From a virus: a stretch of 50,464 nt of DNA. How positions within the stretch are numbered: position 1 is the first letter of the stretch; every line of letters starts with the position of its first letter. Under the pieces are notes generated by a model, which was given only the letters and a program-made list of their open reading frames with translations, was not told where the DNA came from and searched no databases. The stretch spans positions 1 to 50,464 of IMG/VR virus record IMGVR_UViG_3300047552_002926. One strand, 5' to 3'. Of the stretch, positions 34,696-41,209 are shown one piece after another. The position numbers and the translations under genes were made by a program.

Positions 34696-34911
34696 TCAAA
34701 GGCGTTTCGTCTGCATCTGGCTTACGCACTTCAAAACATCCTCGCGTGAGGGTGAGCCCTCGTGTCTGGCTATGCAGGTCAGCATTGCCTTCGCCTTGGC
34801 CTTGTCGGGTGTCGTAGCTAACACCAGCCGCGCACAGCATTGAAGGCAAGTCATTGCGTACAGACCCGAGTGCTTTCGTTTGTTGGCTTCGTTGCATGGT
34901 TTGCATGTCAA
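34696..34911 (-). CDS. Small zinc-binding protein
   Basis: A 71-aa protein with CKPCNEA and CLQCCARL, a likely zinc site, and a helical end with SREDVLKCV. The start is a TTG overlapping the replication protein stop (TTGA), with GGAGGG upstream. A frame beginning with an ATG nearby (MQTMQRSQQ) covers the same DNA but lacks any conserved look. Short proteins of this type follow replication genes in many Burkholderiales phages. Confidence 0.6.
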   Translation of the reverse strand: MTCKPCNEANKRKHSGLYAMTCLQCCARLVLATTPDKAKAKAMLTCIARHEGSPSREDVLKCVSQMQTKRL

Positions 34912-35828
34912 TGAGCCCTCCCTGTGGTGATTTGTTGAATCTTTTGACGAACGTGAGCTGGCATCGGAACGGCCAATTCAGCATCACGTTTAATTTTTTC
35001 GAGAGCCTGATCTGGCTCGTTTGAACTTGGAACGGTGGTGTGAATCACATCGCCCTTCATCGGCGAGGCAGTCGAACTGACCAGCCACGAAGCATCCAAG
35101 CCCTGAGAACCCCTGCGGCACCATGTCTGCAAAAAGTCCTCAAGCGACATTCCGGCCTTCACAGACTCAGCCCTTGCGCCTTTGAGCACAGTGGCAGTCA
35201 CGGGTGCGGACTTTGATTTTCTGAGTTGAAGCCAATCGCTCCATGTCTGCGAATCAACGTCTTCCGGCTTTTCAATTGAAGCGGGTGGTGCGCTGCGCTT
35301 GCGCGGCGCTATTTCTTTATCTACTGGTACTGGTACTGGTACTGGTACTGGTGTCGCGCTCCCATGTGACACTGGTGTCTGTCCTACGTCTGTCCCGTGG
35401 GACATTTGCCCAAGCATGCGGGACTCTTCGTCGCGTCTCTCTGTGTCCTTCATCTTTCGATAGTCGGCCTTGCGTTGAGCCTCAGATGTGCGCTTGCCGA
35501 GCATCAGCAATACGCTCTCTGCAATCGTGTCGTGATAAAGGCGACCATCATCAGCAAGCCACCACCCACGCAACAGGATTGATTTGTTCTTTTCAAAGAA
35601 CTTTTTAGTGATGCCAAGACGGGCAATCAATATCTCTTCTTCGCTTGGGAGGCTTCCGCATGGGGTTTGCGACCATGCTGTCGTCCACACCATTAGTAGC
35701 CACGGGCGAACATCAAGAGCAGCCAATGCCCATGTGTCAGATTGCTGGATGCGTTCAATGTCAAGCTCAAATCGCCATCCCTTGCACTTGGTGTCAATGG
35801 CATAAGGCACAGGATTTGGAGTGGTCAT
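34908..35828 (-). CDS. Phage replication initiation protein
   Basis: A 306-aa protein likely playing the lambda O role. The N-terminal part (residues about 10-120: FELDIERIQQSDTWALAALD and DGRLYHDTIAESVLLML) is the winged-helix replication domain seen in DUF1376-like phage proteins. Then come a linker with five Pro-Val pairs (about 158-167) and a C-terminal domain with TWSDWLQLRKSKSAPVT. No helicase loader gene follows, so host DnaB must be reached another way or by this protein. Confidence 0.8.
   Translation of the reverse strand: MTTPNPVPYAIDTKCKGWRFELDIERIQQSDTWALAALDVRPWLLMVWTTAWSQTPCGSLPSEEEILIARLGITKKFFEKNKSILLRGWWLADDGRLYHDTIAESVLLMLGKRTSEAQRKADYRKMKDTERRDEESRMLGQMSHGTDVGQTPVSHGSATPVPVPVPVPVDKEIAPRKRSAPPASIEKPEDVDSQTWSDWLQLRKSKSAPVTATVLKGARAESVKAGMSLEDFLQTWCRRGSQGLDASWLVSSTASPMKGDVIHTTVPSSNEPDQALEKIKRDAELAVPMPAHVRQKIQQITTGRAH
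35323..35352 (-). repeat. Five tandem ACTGGT units in the replication gene
   Basis: Five exact 6-bp copies (ACTGGT on the plus strand) coding the Pro-Val linker of the replication protein. Slippage would alter linker length by two residues per unit without a frameshift. Confidence 0.9.
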
Positions 35829-36034
35829 GCAATAACCCCCTGCTGTAATTCGCTTTTAGCGCGAGCAGTCGCATGAGCCATCACAACGCAAGCAAACATG
35901 GACTCTTTTATCTGGTCGCTACCAGACCTAAAATCCGTCAGCAACTGCTTCATGGCTTGCTCGGTTCTCATCGTTGAAATTCGACGCTGATAAAGCTCAT
36001 TGCACTCGGCAATCATTTTTTGAGACTTATTCAT
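35825..36034 (-). CDS. Hypothetical helical protein
   Basis: A 69-aa all-helical protein (MRTEQAMKQLLTDFRSG). It overlaps the replication gene by 4 bp. Its ATG shares two bases with the ATG of the divergent DUF4145 gene, so its promoter or upstream mRNA must run through that gene in antisense. Confidence 0.6.
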   Translation of the reverse strand: MNKSQKMIAECNELYQRRISTMRTEQAMKQLLTDFRSGSDQIKESMFACVVMAHATARAKSELQQGVIA

Positions 36035-36665
36035 GGCAACCCTTACCTGCGACTGTCCACATTGCGGAACAAAGAAATCTGGCTTTTCTATCCATGGAAC
36101 TTCCGCTAGAAGTCATATCAATCAACAGATATGGCACTCCACCTATGTTTGCAACCACTGCGGCATGGCGGTTCTTGTTACTACAGCGGGAAGCAGCAAC
36201 TCGAATCCTGCGCAGCAATTGGGCGACTTGCTGCAAATAAATAGCTTGATTCAAATAGTTCCAGCACCTGAGAAGATTGAGGCACCAGATCACCTTCCGG
36301 ACGCAGTACGCAACGCATTTATTGAGGGATGTGAAATACTGAAAATATCTCCAAGCATGGCAACCACATCTTTCAGAAAGTCCCTTGAGCTGGGTCTTAA
36401 AGACCTCTCGCCAGAGATTGATGCATGGAAACTTGAAAAACGCATCGACAGAATGGCTGAGAAGGGGCTGCTCACGAACGACCTTAAAGAGTGGGCTCAC
36501 CATCTTCGACTCGATGGAAACGAGGCCACCCATGAGGGTGAAGTGGATGCGAGCAAACAGGCACTCATTGCGAAAGCTATATCCACCCGTGAATTGACTA
36601 AGTTCGTGCTGACCTACTTGTTCACTCTTCCGGGACAAATTAAAGCCGCGCGCTCTGTTGAGTAA
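36033..36665 (+). CDS. DUF4145 protein, inserted against the early operon
   Basis: A 210-aa protein. It has an N-terminal zinc ribbon (CPHCGTKKSG and CNHCGMAV, about residues 8-44) and a DUF4145 domain with the family pattern LPDAVRNAFIEGCEILK, MATTSFRKSLELGL, and WAHHLRLDGNEATHEG. The domain occurs in restriction and defence-linked proteins and alone in prophages; its action is not known. It is the only rightward gene inside the leftward early operon, a sign of late acquisition. Confidence 0.82.
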   Translation: MATLTCDCPHCGTKKSGFSIHGTSARSHINQQIWHSTYVCNHCGMAVLVTTAGSSNSNPAQQLGDLLQINSLIQIVPAPEKIEAPDHLPDAVRNAFIEGCEILKISPSMATTSFRKSLELGLKDLSPEIDAWKLEKRIDRMAEKGLLTNDLKEWAHHLRLDGNEATHEGEVDASKQALIAKAISTRELTKFVLTYLFTLPGQIKAARSVE

Positions 36666-36709
36666 AGGCGCACGCAGAACAGCGCAACCATTGATACTGA
36701 GGGCGCGAT

Positions 36710-37009
36710 TCACACCGCCTCCCAAACGCGCTCAGGACGACCAGAAGCGGTCTTGCGCGTGTCACCTGTGGTGCGAATTAGTCCGTCACGGCTCAACTCG
36801 CTGGTTCGCTTGCGTACTTGGTAAGCGTCTAACTTGGTAACTGCTGCGATCTGCTCTGCGCCAGCCTTTGTAAAGCGGCGAAGCGCTGACAAGATCAGCT
36901 GTTGCTGTGACTTGCCAAACTCTTTGGCCCGAGCTGCTGCCTCATGGCTTGTCGCTGGGTCACTTTTACGAGCGAGGTGTGACGGTTGGAACTCCATAGA
37001 CATTTGCAT
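36710..37009 (-). CDS. Winged-helix-like DNA-binding protein
   Basis: A 99-aa protein from the ATG at 37009 (GAAGGA five bases upstream). The middle, AGAEQIAAVTKLDAYQVRKRTSELSRDGLI, is a typical winged helix, and a basic wing follows. In the early operon it could regulate transcription or assist replication. The longer frame upstream is not needed. Confidence 0.72.
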   Translation of the reverse strand: MQMSMEFQPSHLARKSDPATSHEAAARAKEFGKSQQQLILSALRRFTKAGAEQIAAVTKLDAYQVRKRTSELSRDGLIRTTGDTRKTASGRPERVWEAV

Positions 37010-37135
37010 ATCAATCCTTCGCTGTTTGTTCAGCAATAGCACCCTGCACCAAGGGCGCATTTCTCTGTGATGTTTTCCATGCGATGAACTGAGCCAACGA
37101 TGGGGCGACTATTTGGGGCGGCATGTGTTTCACAG

Positions 37136-37327
37136 TTATTCCTCTCCACTAAAAATTCGGTTGTAGATTTCAGGCTTTGGCACAACATCAGCAAAGACGT
37201 TCAAAGTGCCTTTATTGACATATTCAGAAAAGCGTTCACACGCGACCTTGTTGACTTCGCATGACTTAAGGCTGATGCACCCATAGGCAACGCAGGGTGA
37301 CTTGCGAACTGAGTCAATCGCTTTCAC
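37136..37327 (-). CDS. Hypothetical small cysteine-containing protein
   Basis: A 63-aa protein with four cysteines (SPCVAYGC, SCEVNKVAC) in its first half, suggesting metal binding. It overlaps the CII-like gene by 4 bp. Not recognised. Confidence 0.55.
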   Translation of the reverse strand: MKAIDSVRKSPCVAYGCISLKSCEVNKVACERFSEYVNKGTLNVFADVVPKPEIYNRIFSGEE

Positions 37328-37695
37328 GATCCGCCGCCTAACATCACTCGACGAAGTGCTGCGTTTTCTTCTTTAAGCAATCTGTTCTGCTTCTCGATCT
37401 CGCTTTCCAGCTTGCGAACGCTGTGCAGGTCATATCCGCGCTGGTGAAGCATCCAGAGCAATGGGGCATCGTTTCCGCACACATCCATAAGCGCCATGAA
37501 CTTGGGCCATACAACGCCCTCGGTGCCTGAGTGCCAGCGACTGAACTGGGCCTTATCGACTCCAAGAGCCTGTTGCAACGTCTTGTCCAGCGAATGCCCT
37601 GCTACCTTCGCGCAAAGCTCGATGGAGCCGCCCAAAGTCTTCTCGCGCATAACTTCCTCTGGCTTAACTTCGTTTGGTATTGATACTTGGTTCAT
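37324..37695 (-). CDS. CII-like early regulator
   Basis: A 123-aa protein from the ATG at 37695. The helix-turn-helix is in KTLQQALGVDKAQFSRWHSG (about 38-57), with the following PKFMALMDVCGND typical of CII-type phage regulators. The end is a leucine-rich coiled coil (KLESEIEKQNRLLKEENAAL), for oligomers. It is second or third after Cro, the place of cII. Whether it favours lysogeny is inferred. Confidence 0.72.
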   Translation of the reverse strand: MNQVSIPNEVKPEEVMREKTLGGSIELCAKVAGHSLDKTLQQALGVDKAQFSRWHSGTEGVVWPKFMALMDVCGNDAPLLWMLHQRGYDLHSVRKLESEIEKQNRLLKEENAALRRVMLGGGS

Positions 37696-37768
37696 GCAGT
37701 CTCTCAACTTGGTTGTGCGCTGTTGTGTGGCTTAAATAGACAAAAAAAACGATGATTGATTTATGAAA

Positions 37769-37951
37769 TCAGCCAACCAACTCGCCAATCAACTCGTTCT
37801 GAGCCTCAAGGAAGTCATGGGCGAAATGCGCGTGGGCATCGCTCATTGGTGGATACGGATTAACAGCAACAGCGCCCGTACCGATAGCTGCACTTTCGGC
37901 AGCTGCACGGGCGAGGTTGCGAATGTGGTCGCGGGAGATGACTTCGAACAT
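37769..37951 (-). CDS. Small protein after Cro
   Basis: A 60-aa frame whose ATG directly follows the Cro-like stop codon (TAAATG). It has an Ala-rich helix (RNLARAAAESAAIGTGA) and a helical acidic end. Function unknown. Confidence 0.55.
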   Translation of the reverse strand: MFEVISRDHIRNLARAAAESAAIGTGAVAVNPYPPMSDAHAHFAHDFLEAQNELIGELVG

Positions 37952-38161
37952 TTAGATAGCCCTCGCCTTTTTGGATTTAGAAGCCTTGCTGAACTTTTTG
38001 TGAAGCTCGTGAATAGCTTGACCAAGCGCGAATCTCGGCTCCGTAGATTTGCCCGTGGACAAATCGCTGATAGTTGCCTGAGCGCACCCACAGGCGGCGG
38101 CAATTTGTGGCTGTGTAACGCCGAAGGATTGAAGTTCGGAAATGATTTTTTTGAAGCTCAT
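37952..38161 (-). CDS. cro: Cro-like repressor
   Basis: A 69-aa DNA-binding protein with one helix-turn-helix, VTQPQIAAACGCAQATISDL (about 13-32), and a basic end (KKFSKASKSKKARAI). It is the first gene of the leftward early operon, divergent from the CI-like gene and sharing its operator. The ATG lies 6 bp after the -10, so the mRNA probably begins at or next to the start codon and has no leader. The longer frame beginning upstream would cross the operator and is rejected. Confidence 0.85.
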   Translation of the reverse strand: MSFKKIISELQSFGVTQPQIAAACGCAQATISDLSTGKSTEPRFALGQAIHELHKKFSKASKSKKARAI

Positions 38162-38167
38162 ACCGAA

Positions 38168-38196
38168 ACTATAACGGTTATCCGTTATTACGTCAA
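38168..38196 (-). promoter_or_regulatory. Early leftward promoter with operator (pR-like)
   Basis: On the minus strand -35 TTGACG (38196-38191), 17-bp spacer, -10 TATAGT (38173-38168). A perfect palindrome TAACGG-TTAT-CCGTTA (38172-38187 on the plus strand) fills the spacer and touches the -10, so repressor binding must block polymerase. A looser AAACGG...CCCGTTT pair (38195-38217) lies toward the CI gene and could be a second operator. Confidence 0.88.
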
Positions 38197-38233
38197 ACGG
38201 TTTTTTGATACCCGTTTTTAGTAAGGTACGGAT

Positions 38234-38701
38234 ATGGCTACCGAATACGGAAAAAGACTGAAGCAAGCAAGAACTAATGCGGGACTAACGCAGGAGGCTG
38301 CTTCAAAAAAAACAGGCATTAGCCAAAGCACTATCTCAACTGCTGAGCGCCTAGGTAATGGATCGGCTGAGAATCATGCTTACGCAATTGCTTATGGCGT
38401 AAGCCCGATTTGGCTCGCTACTGGCGAGGGGCCAATGCACTACGAAGCCGGAAGCGTAAGTGTTGAACGCCCTTCACCTACGGTGGCTGTGGCGTTAGAT
38501 GCGATAGAGGATGCTTGTGAAAAGCTAAATCAAGAGCAGCGCAAAGAACTCGGCTCTCTGTTGGCCATGTTCGTAGCCAATCCACGCGAATCGATCAAAC
38601 AAGTCATTCTTGAAACGCTTTGTTCGGTAGCGAACAAACCCTCGGAACACACTTCCCACTTAACTAAAAATAGCCAAGAAAAATTTTTGAAAAAGGGTTA
38701 A
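38234..38701 (+). CDS. CI-like prophage repressor (no protease domain)
   Basis: A 155-aa XRE-family repressor with the N-terminal helix-turn-helix RTNAGLTQEAASKKTGISQS (about residues 13-32) and the family ending GVSPIWLATGEGPM. The remainder (residues about 75-155) is helical and has no S24/LexA-like Ser-Lys self-cleavage domain. Induction would therefore need something other than RecA-stimulated cleavage, for example an antirepressor. AAGG lies eight bases before the ATG. It faces right, opposite Cro. Confidence 0.85.
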   Translation: MATEYGKRLKQARTNAGLTQEAASKKTGISQSTISTAERLGNGSAENHAYAIAYGVSPIWLATGEGPMHYEAGSVSVERPSPTVAVALDAIEDACEKLNQEQRKELGSLLAMFVANPRESIKQVILETLCSVANKPSEHTSHLTKNSQEKFLKKG

Positions 38702-38831
38702 TCTCCCGAAACGTCTATTTGTTTAGACCAATGTCAAAGAATGAGCAGGAAAGTAACCAGCTCGTTTTTTTTGGGTTTTAAATTAACTTTTTTCGTAAAT
38801 TTATTAATTTAATTATTTAAAAGGGATTCTT

Positions 38832-39218
38832 ATGGTTCGATCTATCTTCGCCTCTGTTTTGTTGGCGGCACTTCTTTTAAGTGGGTGCGCATTGCAGCCA
38901 CCATCAAAAGAAGCGCTTGCAAATGCAGATTACGGAAAGTTTCCAAATGACTACGAGCAGATCGTAAAAAGTCATTACGCACGAAGACTTAAAGACCCAG
39001 AGTCGGTGATTTACAAGGGGATCACATACCCAAGCACATTTTTTCTTGGGTCAAGATTCGATGGAGACACCTATGGGTATCTAACTTGCGCCACCTTGAA
39101 TGCAAAAAATTCATATGGTGGATATATCGGGTACAAAACTGATGCCTTGATTATCAGGAACGGTGTGGTGGTGATGCGAATTGATGATGCTTACTGGTTC
39201 GGGAAGAGGCTTTGTTGA
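38832..39218 (+). CDS. Phage-encoded lipoprotein
   Basis: A 128-aa lipoprotein: signal MVRSIFASVLLAALLLSGC with lipobox LSGC and acylated Cys19. The mature part has AHYARRLKDPES-like helices (IVKSHYARRLKDPESVIYKG) and a beta region (AKNSYGGYIGYKTDALII). Expected in the periplasm or outer membrane. Placed directly after the repressor and followed by its own terminator, it is probably made in lysogens, where such proteins often block superinfection. The region before it (38702-38831) is very AT-rich and probably holds its promoter. Confidence 0.75.
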   Translation: MVRSIFASVLLAALLLSGCALQPPSKEALANADYGKFPNDYEQIVKSHYARRLKDPESVIYKGITYPSTFFLGSRFDGDTYGYLTCATLNAKNSYGGYIGYKTDALIIRNGVVVMRIDDAYWFGKRLC

Positions 39219-39295
39219 ATCGCATGGCTGCCAAACTAAAAGCCCCTCATTAGGTTTGAATAAATTTGCCCTCTGACCTGTCATAACAACCAAAT

Positions 39296-39316
39296 CCCGC
39301 TTCGGCGGGTTTTTTT
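39296..39316 (+). terminator. Terminator after the lysogenic genes
   Basis: CCCGC-TTCG-GCGGG (39296-39309) followed by seven T. It separates the CI/lipoprotein transcript from the next promoter, 46 bp further on. Confidence 0.88.
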
Positions 39317-39361
39317 TCGCCCCGACATCAAGGCTTGAGCAAATTAAGGCAAATATAACGC

Positions 39362-39390
39362 TTGACCGATAACGGATTACCGTTTATATT
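39362..39390 (+). promoter_or_regulatory. Rightward early promoter with operator (pL-like)
   Basis: -35 TTGACC (39362-39367), 17-bp spacer, -10 TATATT (39385-39390). The spacer holds TAACGG-ATTA-CCGTTT (39370-39385), the same operator as at the Cro promoter in the same place. The two promoters are near copies over 29 bp. It should be silent in the lysogen and fire on induction. The predicted start is about 39397. Confidence 0.87.
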
Positions 39391-39396
39391 TCACCC

Positions 39397-40171
39397 ATCG
39401 CAGCAAAACAGCGAAACAACCAAGGCCAAGCGATACGTGGCCTAGCCCGACAGGATGCAAAGGGTGGTTTAGGAGCAAAGGCTCCGCAGCACAAAGTTTT
39501 GCAACGGTACAGAGTGATTAGTGAAGGGTTCAGCGGTTCAGCTCCGTTGATTGTTGGACACCCTATGTAGTAGTAGATAAAAGCCGCTGCTTTATGCGAG
39601 GCCTTCAACCACTTCACTAATCACTCTAAACGGGTGAATGTGCATTGTCAGGCTCACCGTCAAGACCTTTAAAAATCTGACCCTTGCGGTTCTCTACCAA
39701 GCAGACAGCAAGCGTACACATCGGGCGTGATCGGTGTTGAGGTAGGAGCGACCAAGAGAAGAAACGCTGCAAATCATCACAGGCACTGGCTCAGGCTGGT
39801 GTCGATGTGATGGCAAGTTTTCCGAAACCGAGTGATCGGGTTATGTCGGACGCACACACGCCCTAGCGGGTATTGATAACCAAGTACGTGTGCAAATGGC
39901 TCTAGAAATAGAGCCATCACAGAGTCGTCGGCGTGGAATGACACGCATCAAACGAGAGCGCTCTTGTTTGAGTATTTCAGGCACTGAACAAGTAATTCAG
40001 CGAGCCGTGGGTAATGCGGGGCATAAATCCCGCACCAGAAATAGCTGGTGTCAAACCCAGCACGACTCTGCGATGGTGTCTCAACTTGATTGGATTTGCG
40101 GTTGCATCAAGAAGCGCATGCAACTCCAGCACACCATCTTCAATCCAAGCCCTCCCCCGCGAGGGCTTTTT
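39397..40171 (+). ncRNA. Large structured noncoding RNA, GOLLD/ROOL-class candidate
   Basis: About 775 nt between a strong promoter and an intrinsic terminator (AGCCCTC/GAGGGCT then T5, 40147-40171), with no convincing gene. Perfect helices include: GCAAAAC 39403/39496; AGGCCA 39423/39438; GGAGC-AAAG-GCTCC 39472-39485; the 16-bp AGAGTGATTAGTGAAG 39511/39612; CATCACA 39775/39806; a 9-bp stem with GAAA loop 39896-39917; a 12-bp stem 39948-39971; a three-way junction 40006-40064; and GATGGTGT 40072/40131. CTTGAT 40085/ATCAAG 40106 and GTTGC 40101/GCAAC 40120 form a candidate H-type pseudoknot. Size, density of helices and phage setting fit GOLLD or ROOL RNAs. Class assignment is by likeness, not alignment. 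Confidence 0.72.
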
Positions 40172-40180
40172 CACGCACAC

Positions 40181-40267
40181 GCTTTGTTGCACCTCTTGTC
40201 TGTTGAGTGTCCCTCAACCGTCCAGATAAACCCCAACCACTACGACTGGCAGGTGGTGCAACAAAGC
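40181..40267 (+). repeat. 13-bp inverted repeat in the leader of DGR target 2
   Basis: GCTTTGTTGCACC (40181-40193) pairs exactly with GGTGCAACAAAGC (40255-40267), enclosing a smaller GTTGAG/CTCAAC hairpin (40203-40217). The stem ends about 15 bp before the ribosome site AAGGA of the target gene. Transcripts that pass the terminator at 40171 would carry it as a structured leader. Confidence 0.8.
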
Positions 40268-40294
40268 GCTGCAAATTCAACCAAAAGGAAATCT

Positions 40295-40609
40295 ATGTCA
40301 AAAGCCCAATTCATCAAAGAAAACCTCAAGCCAAACGAAACTTATGTCGGAATCCTGATTGGAAAGAACGGTCAGCCAGATCACCACGTAGCACTGCTTG
40401 AGGGTGAGTACAAATTGAACTGGCACGATGCGACGAAGAAAGCCAAAGAGCTTGGCTACATCCTTCCTGATAGACGGACACAGAGTCTGCTGTTTGCCAA
40501 TGCCAAAGAGAAGTTTGCAGCTGATTGGTATTGGTCAAGTGAGCAGTCCTCAGACAGCGACGCTTGGCTTCAGCACTTCGGCTACGGCAGTCAGCACGGC
40601 TACAGCTAG
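40295..40609 (+). CDS. DGR target protein 2, cut short by an amber codon in the VR
   Basis: A 104-aa DUF1566/C-type-lectin-like variable protein. The start is the ATG at 40295 (AAAAGGA upstream). Residues 30-80 match DGR target 1 (WHDATKKAKELGYILPDRRT, SLLFANAKEKFAADWYW). The variable repeat follows from residue 84. Codon TAG at 40607 stands where the template has AAG. Reading past it would add 14 residues (SSERRCCFVRRLVL) and end at 40654, exactly as in target 1. The gene is thus a remote target 6 kb before the RT, probably inactivated, reversibly, by the retroelement's own mutagenesis. Confidence 0.85.
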   Translation: MSKAQFIKENLKPNETYVGILIGKNGQPDHHVALLEGEYKLNWHDATKKAKELGYILPDRRTQSLLFANAKEKFAADWYWSSEQSSDSDAWLQHFGYGSQHGYS

Positions 40610-40642
40610 TCTTCCGAGCGCCGCTGCTGTTTCGTCCGCAGA
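40544..40642 (+). repeat. DGR variable repeat 2 (VR2)
   Basis: 99 bp aligned without gaps to the template repeat. It differs at 14 positions, all of them adenine in the template, spread over twelve codons. The last 33 bp (TCTTCCGAG to CGCAGA) are identical to the template and to VR1 and should be the initiation-of-homing segment. The next 26 bp (40643-40668) are identical to those after VR1 but not to the template flank. Confidence 0.95.
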
Positions 40643-40682
40643 TTAGTCCTTTAAACCTTTAATCCTTTGAATCGGATTAGCC

Positions 40683-41087
40683 ATGCAAGGACTTGACGCG
40701 CATTACGCCGCACAGCTCGACCGCCACCAAGCGCAGATCGACAAGCGGGACTACGAAGACCTAGAGCGCGAGGAAATTGAGCTAGAGGCCGAAACTGAAT
40801 TTGAGCGAATCGCCAAGTCTTGTGATATGGCAGCGCCGATGCCCGAAACAGAGATTCCCGTTATTGAGCGAATCAATGGCAAATACATCAAGACGGGCGA
40901 TAGGCCTCTTGAGTTTGGCGAGCTTATCTACGAACAGATGGGCGACAAGGAACACGCAAACCACCTTCTACGCGCCCTCTTCCTTTGCGCCGCCAAGGGG
41001 AATGTCGAGGCAATCGAAGCAGTCAATGAAATCAAAGAGCTGTACGTCAAAGAACGTGCAGACAAACAACTGGAGCGTGACGAATGA
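40683..41087 (+). CDS. Hypothetical acidic protein
   Basis: A 134-aa protein with a very acidic coiled helix (DLEREEIELEAETEFERI, about 26-43) and a C-terminal helical domain (HANHLLRALFLCAAKGNVEAI). No family recognised. It begins 15 bp after the DGR target flank and opens the chain of ATGA-overlapping genes of this operon. Confidence 0.6.
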   Translation: MQGLDAHYAAQLDRHQAQIDKRDYEDLEREEIELEAETEFERIAKSCDMAAPMPETEIPVIERINGKYIKTGDRPLEFGELIYEQMGDKEHANHLLRALFLCAAKGNVEAIEAVNEIKELYVKERADKQLERDE

Positions 41088-41209
41088 AGACCTACCAACT
41101 TAAAAGCAGCCTCGGTTGCTACACCGGATTGTTTAAATCTTCGTGGGACGCTGTGGATAGCCTGATCGCACAGGGCGTGACCAAACTTTCGGTGAGGTTA
41201 ATCAAATGA
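41084..41209 (+). CDS. 41-aa basic protein
   Basis: A short frame (MKTYQLKSSLGCYTGLFKSS...) from the ATG at 41084 to TGA at 41209. It overlaps both neighbours by ATGA, which makes it very likely to be translated. Function unknown. Confidence 0.6.
   Translation: MKTYQLKSSLGCYTGLFKSSWDAVDSLIAQGVTKLSVRLIK

Noticed and set aside
34649-34987. 112-codon frame over the small zinc-protein gene
   Set aside because: The alternative frame has two CxxC motifs and a start overlapping the upstream stop with a good ribosome site.
36027-36725. 232-codon minus-strand frame
   Set aside because: Antisense of the DUF4145 gene, whose plus-strand protein is clearly conserved in pattern.
39890-40294. Long open frame running into DGR target 2 from upstream
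   Set aside because: It crosses the terminator and many helices of the structured RNA, shows no protein-like pattern, and a good ribosome site with ATG at 40295 defines the true start.
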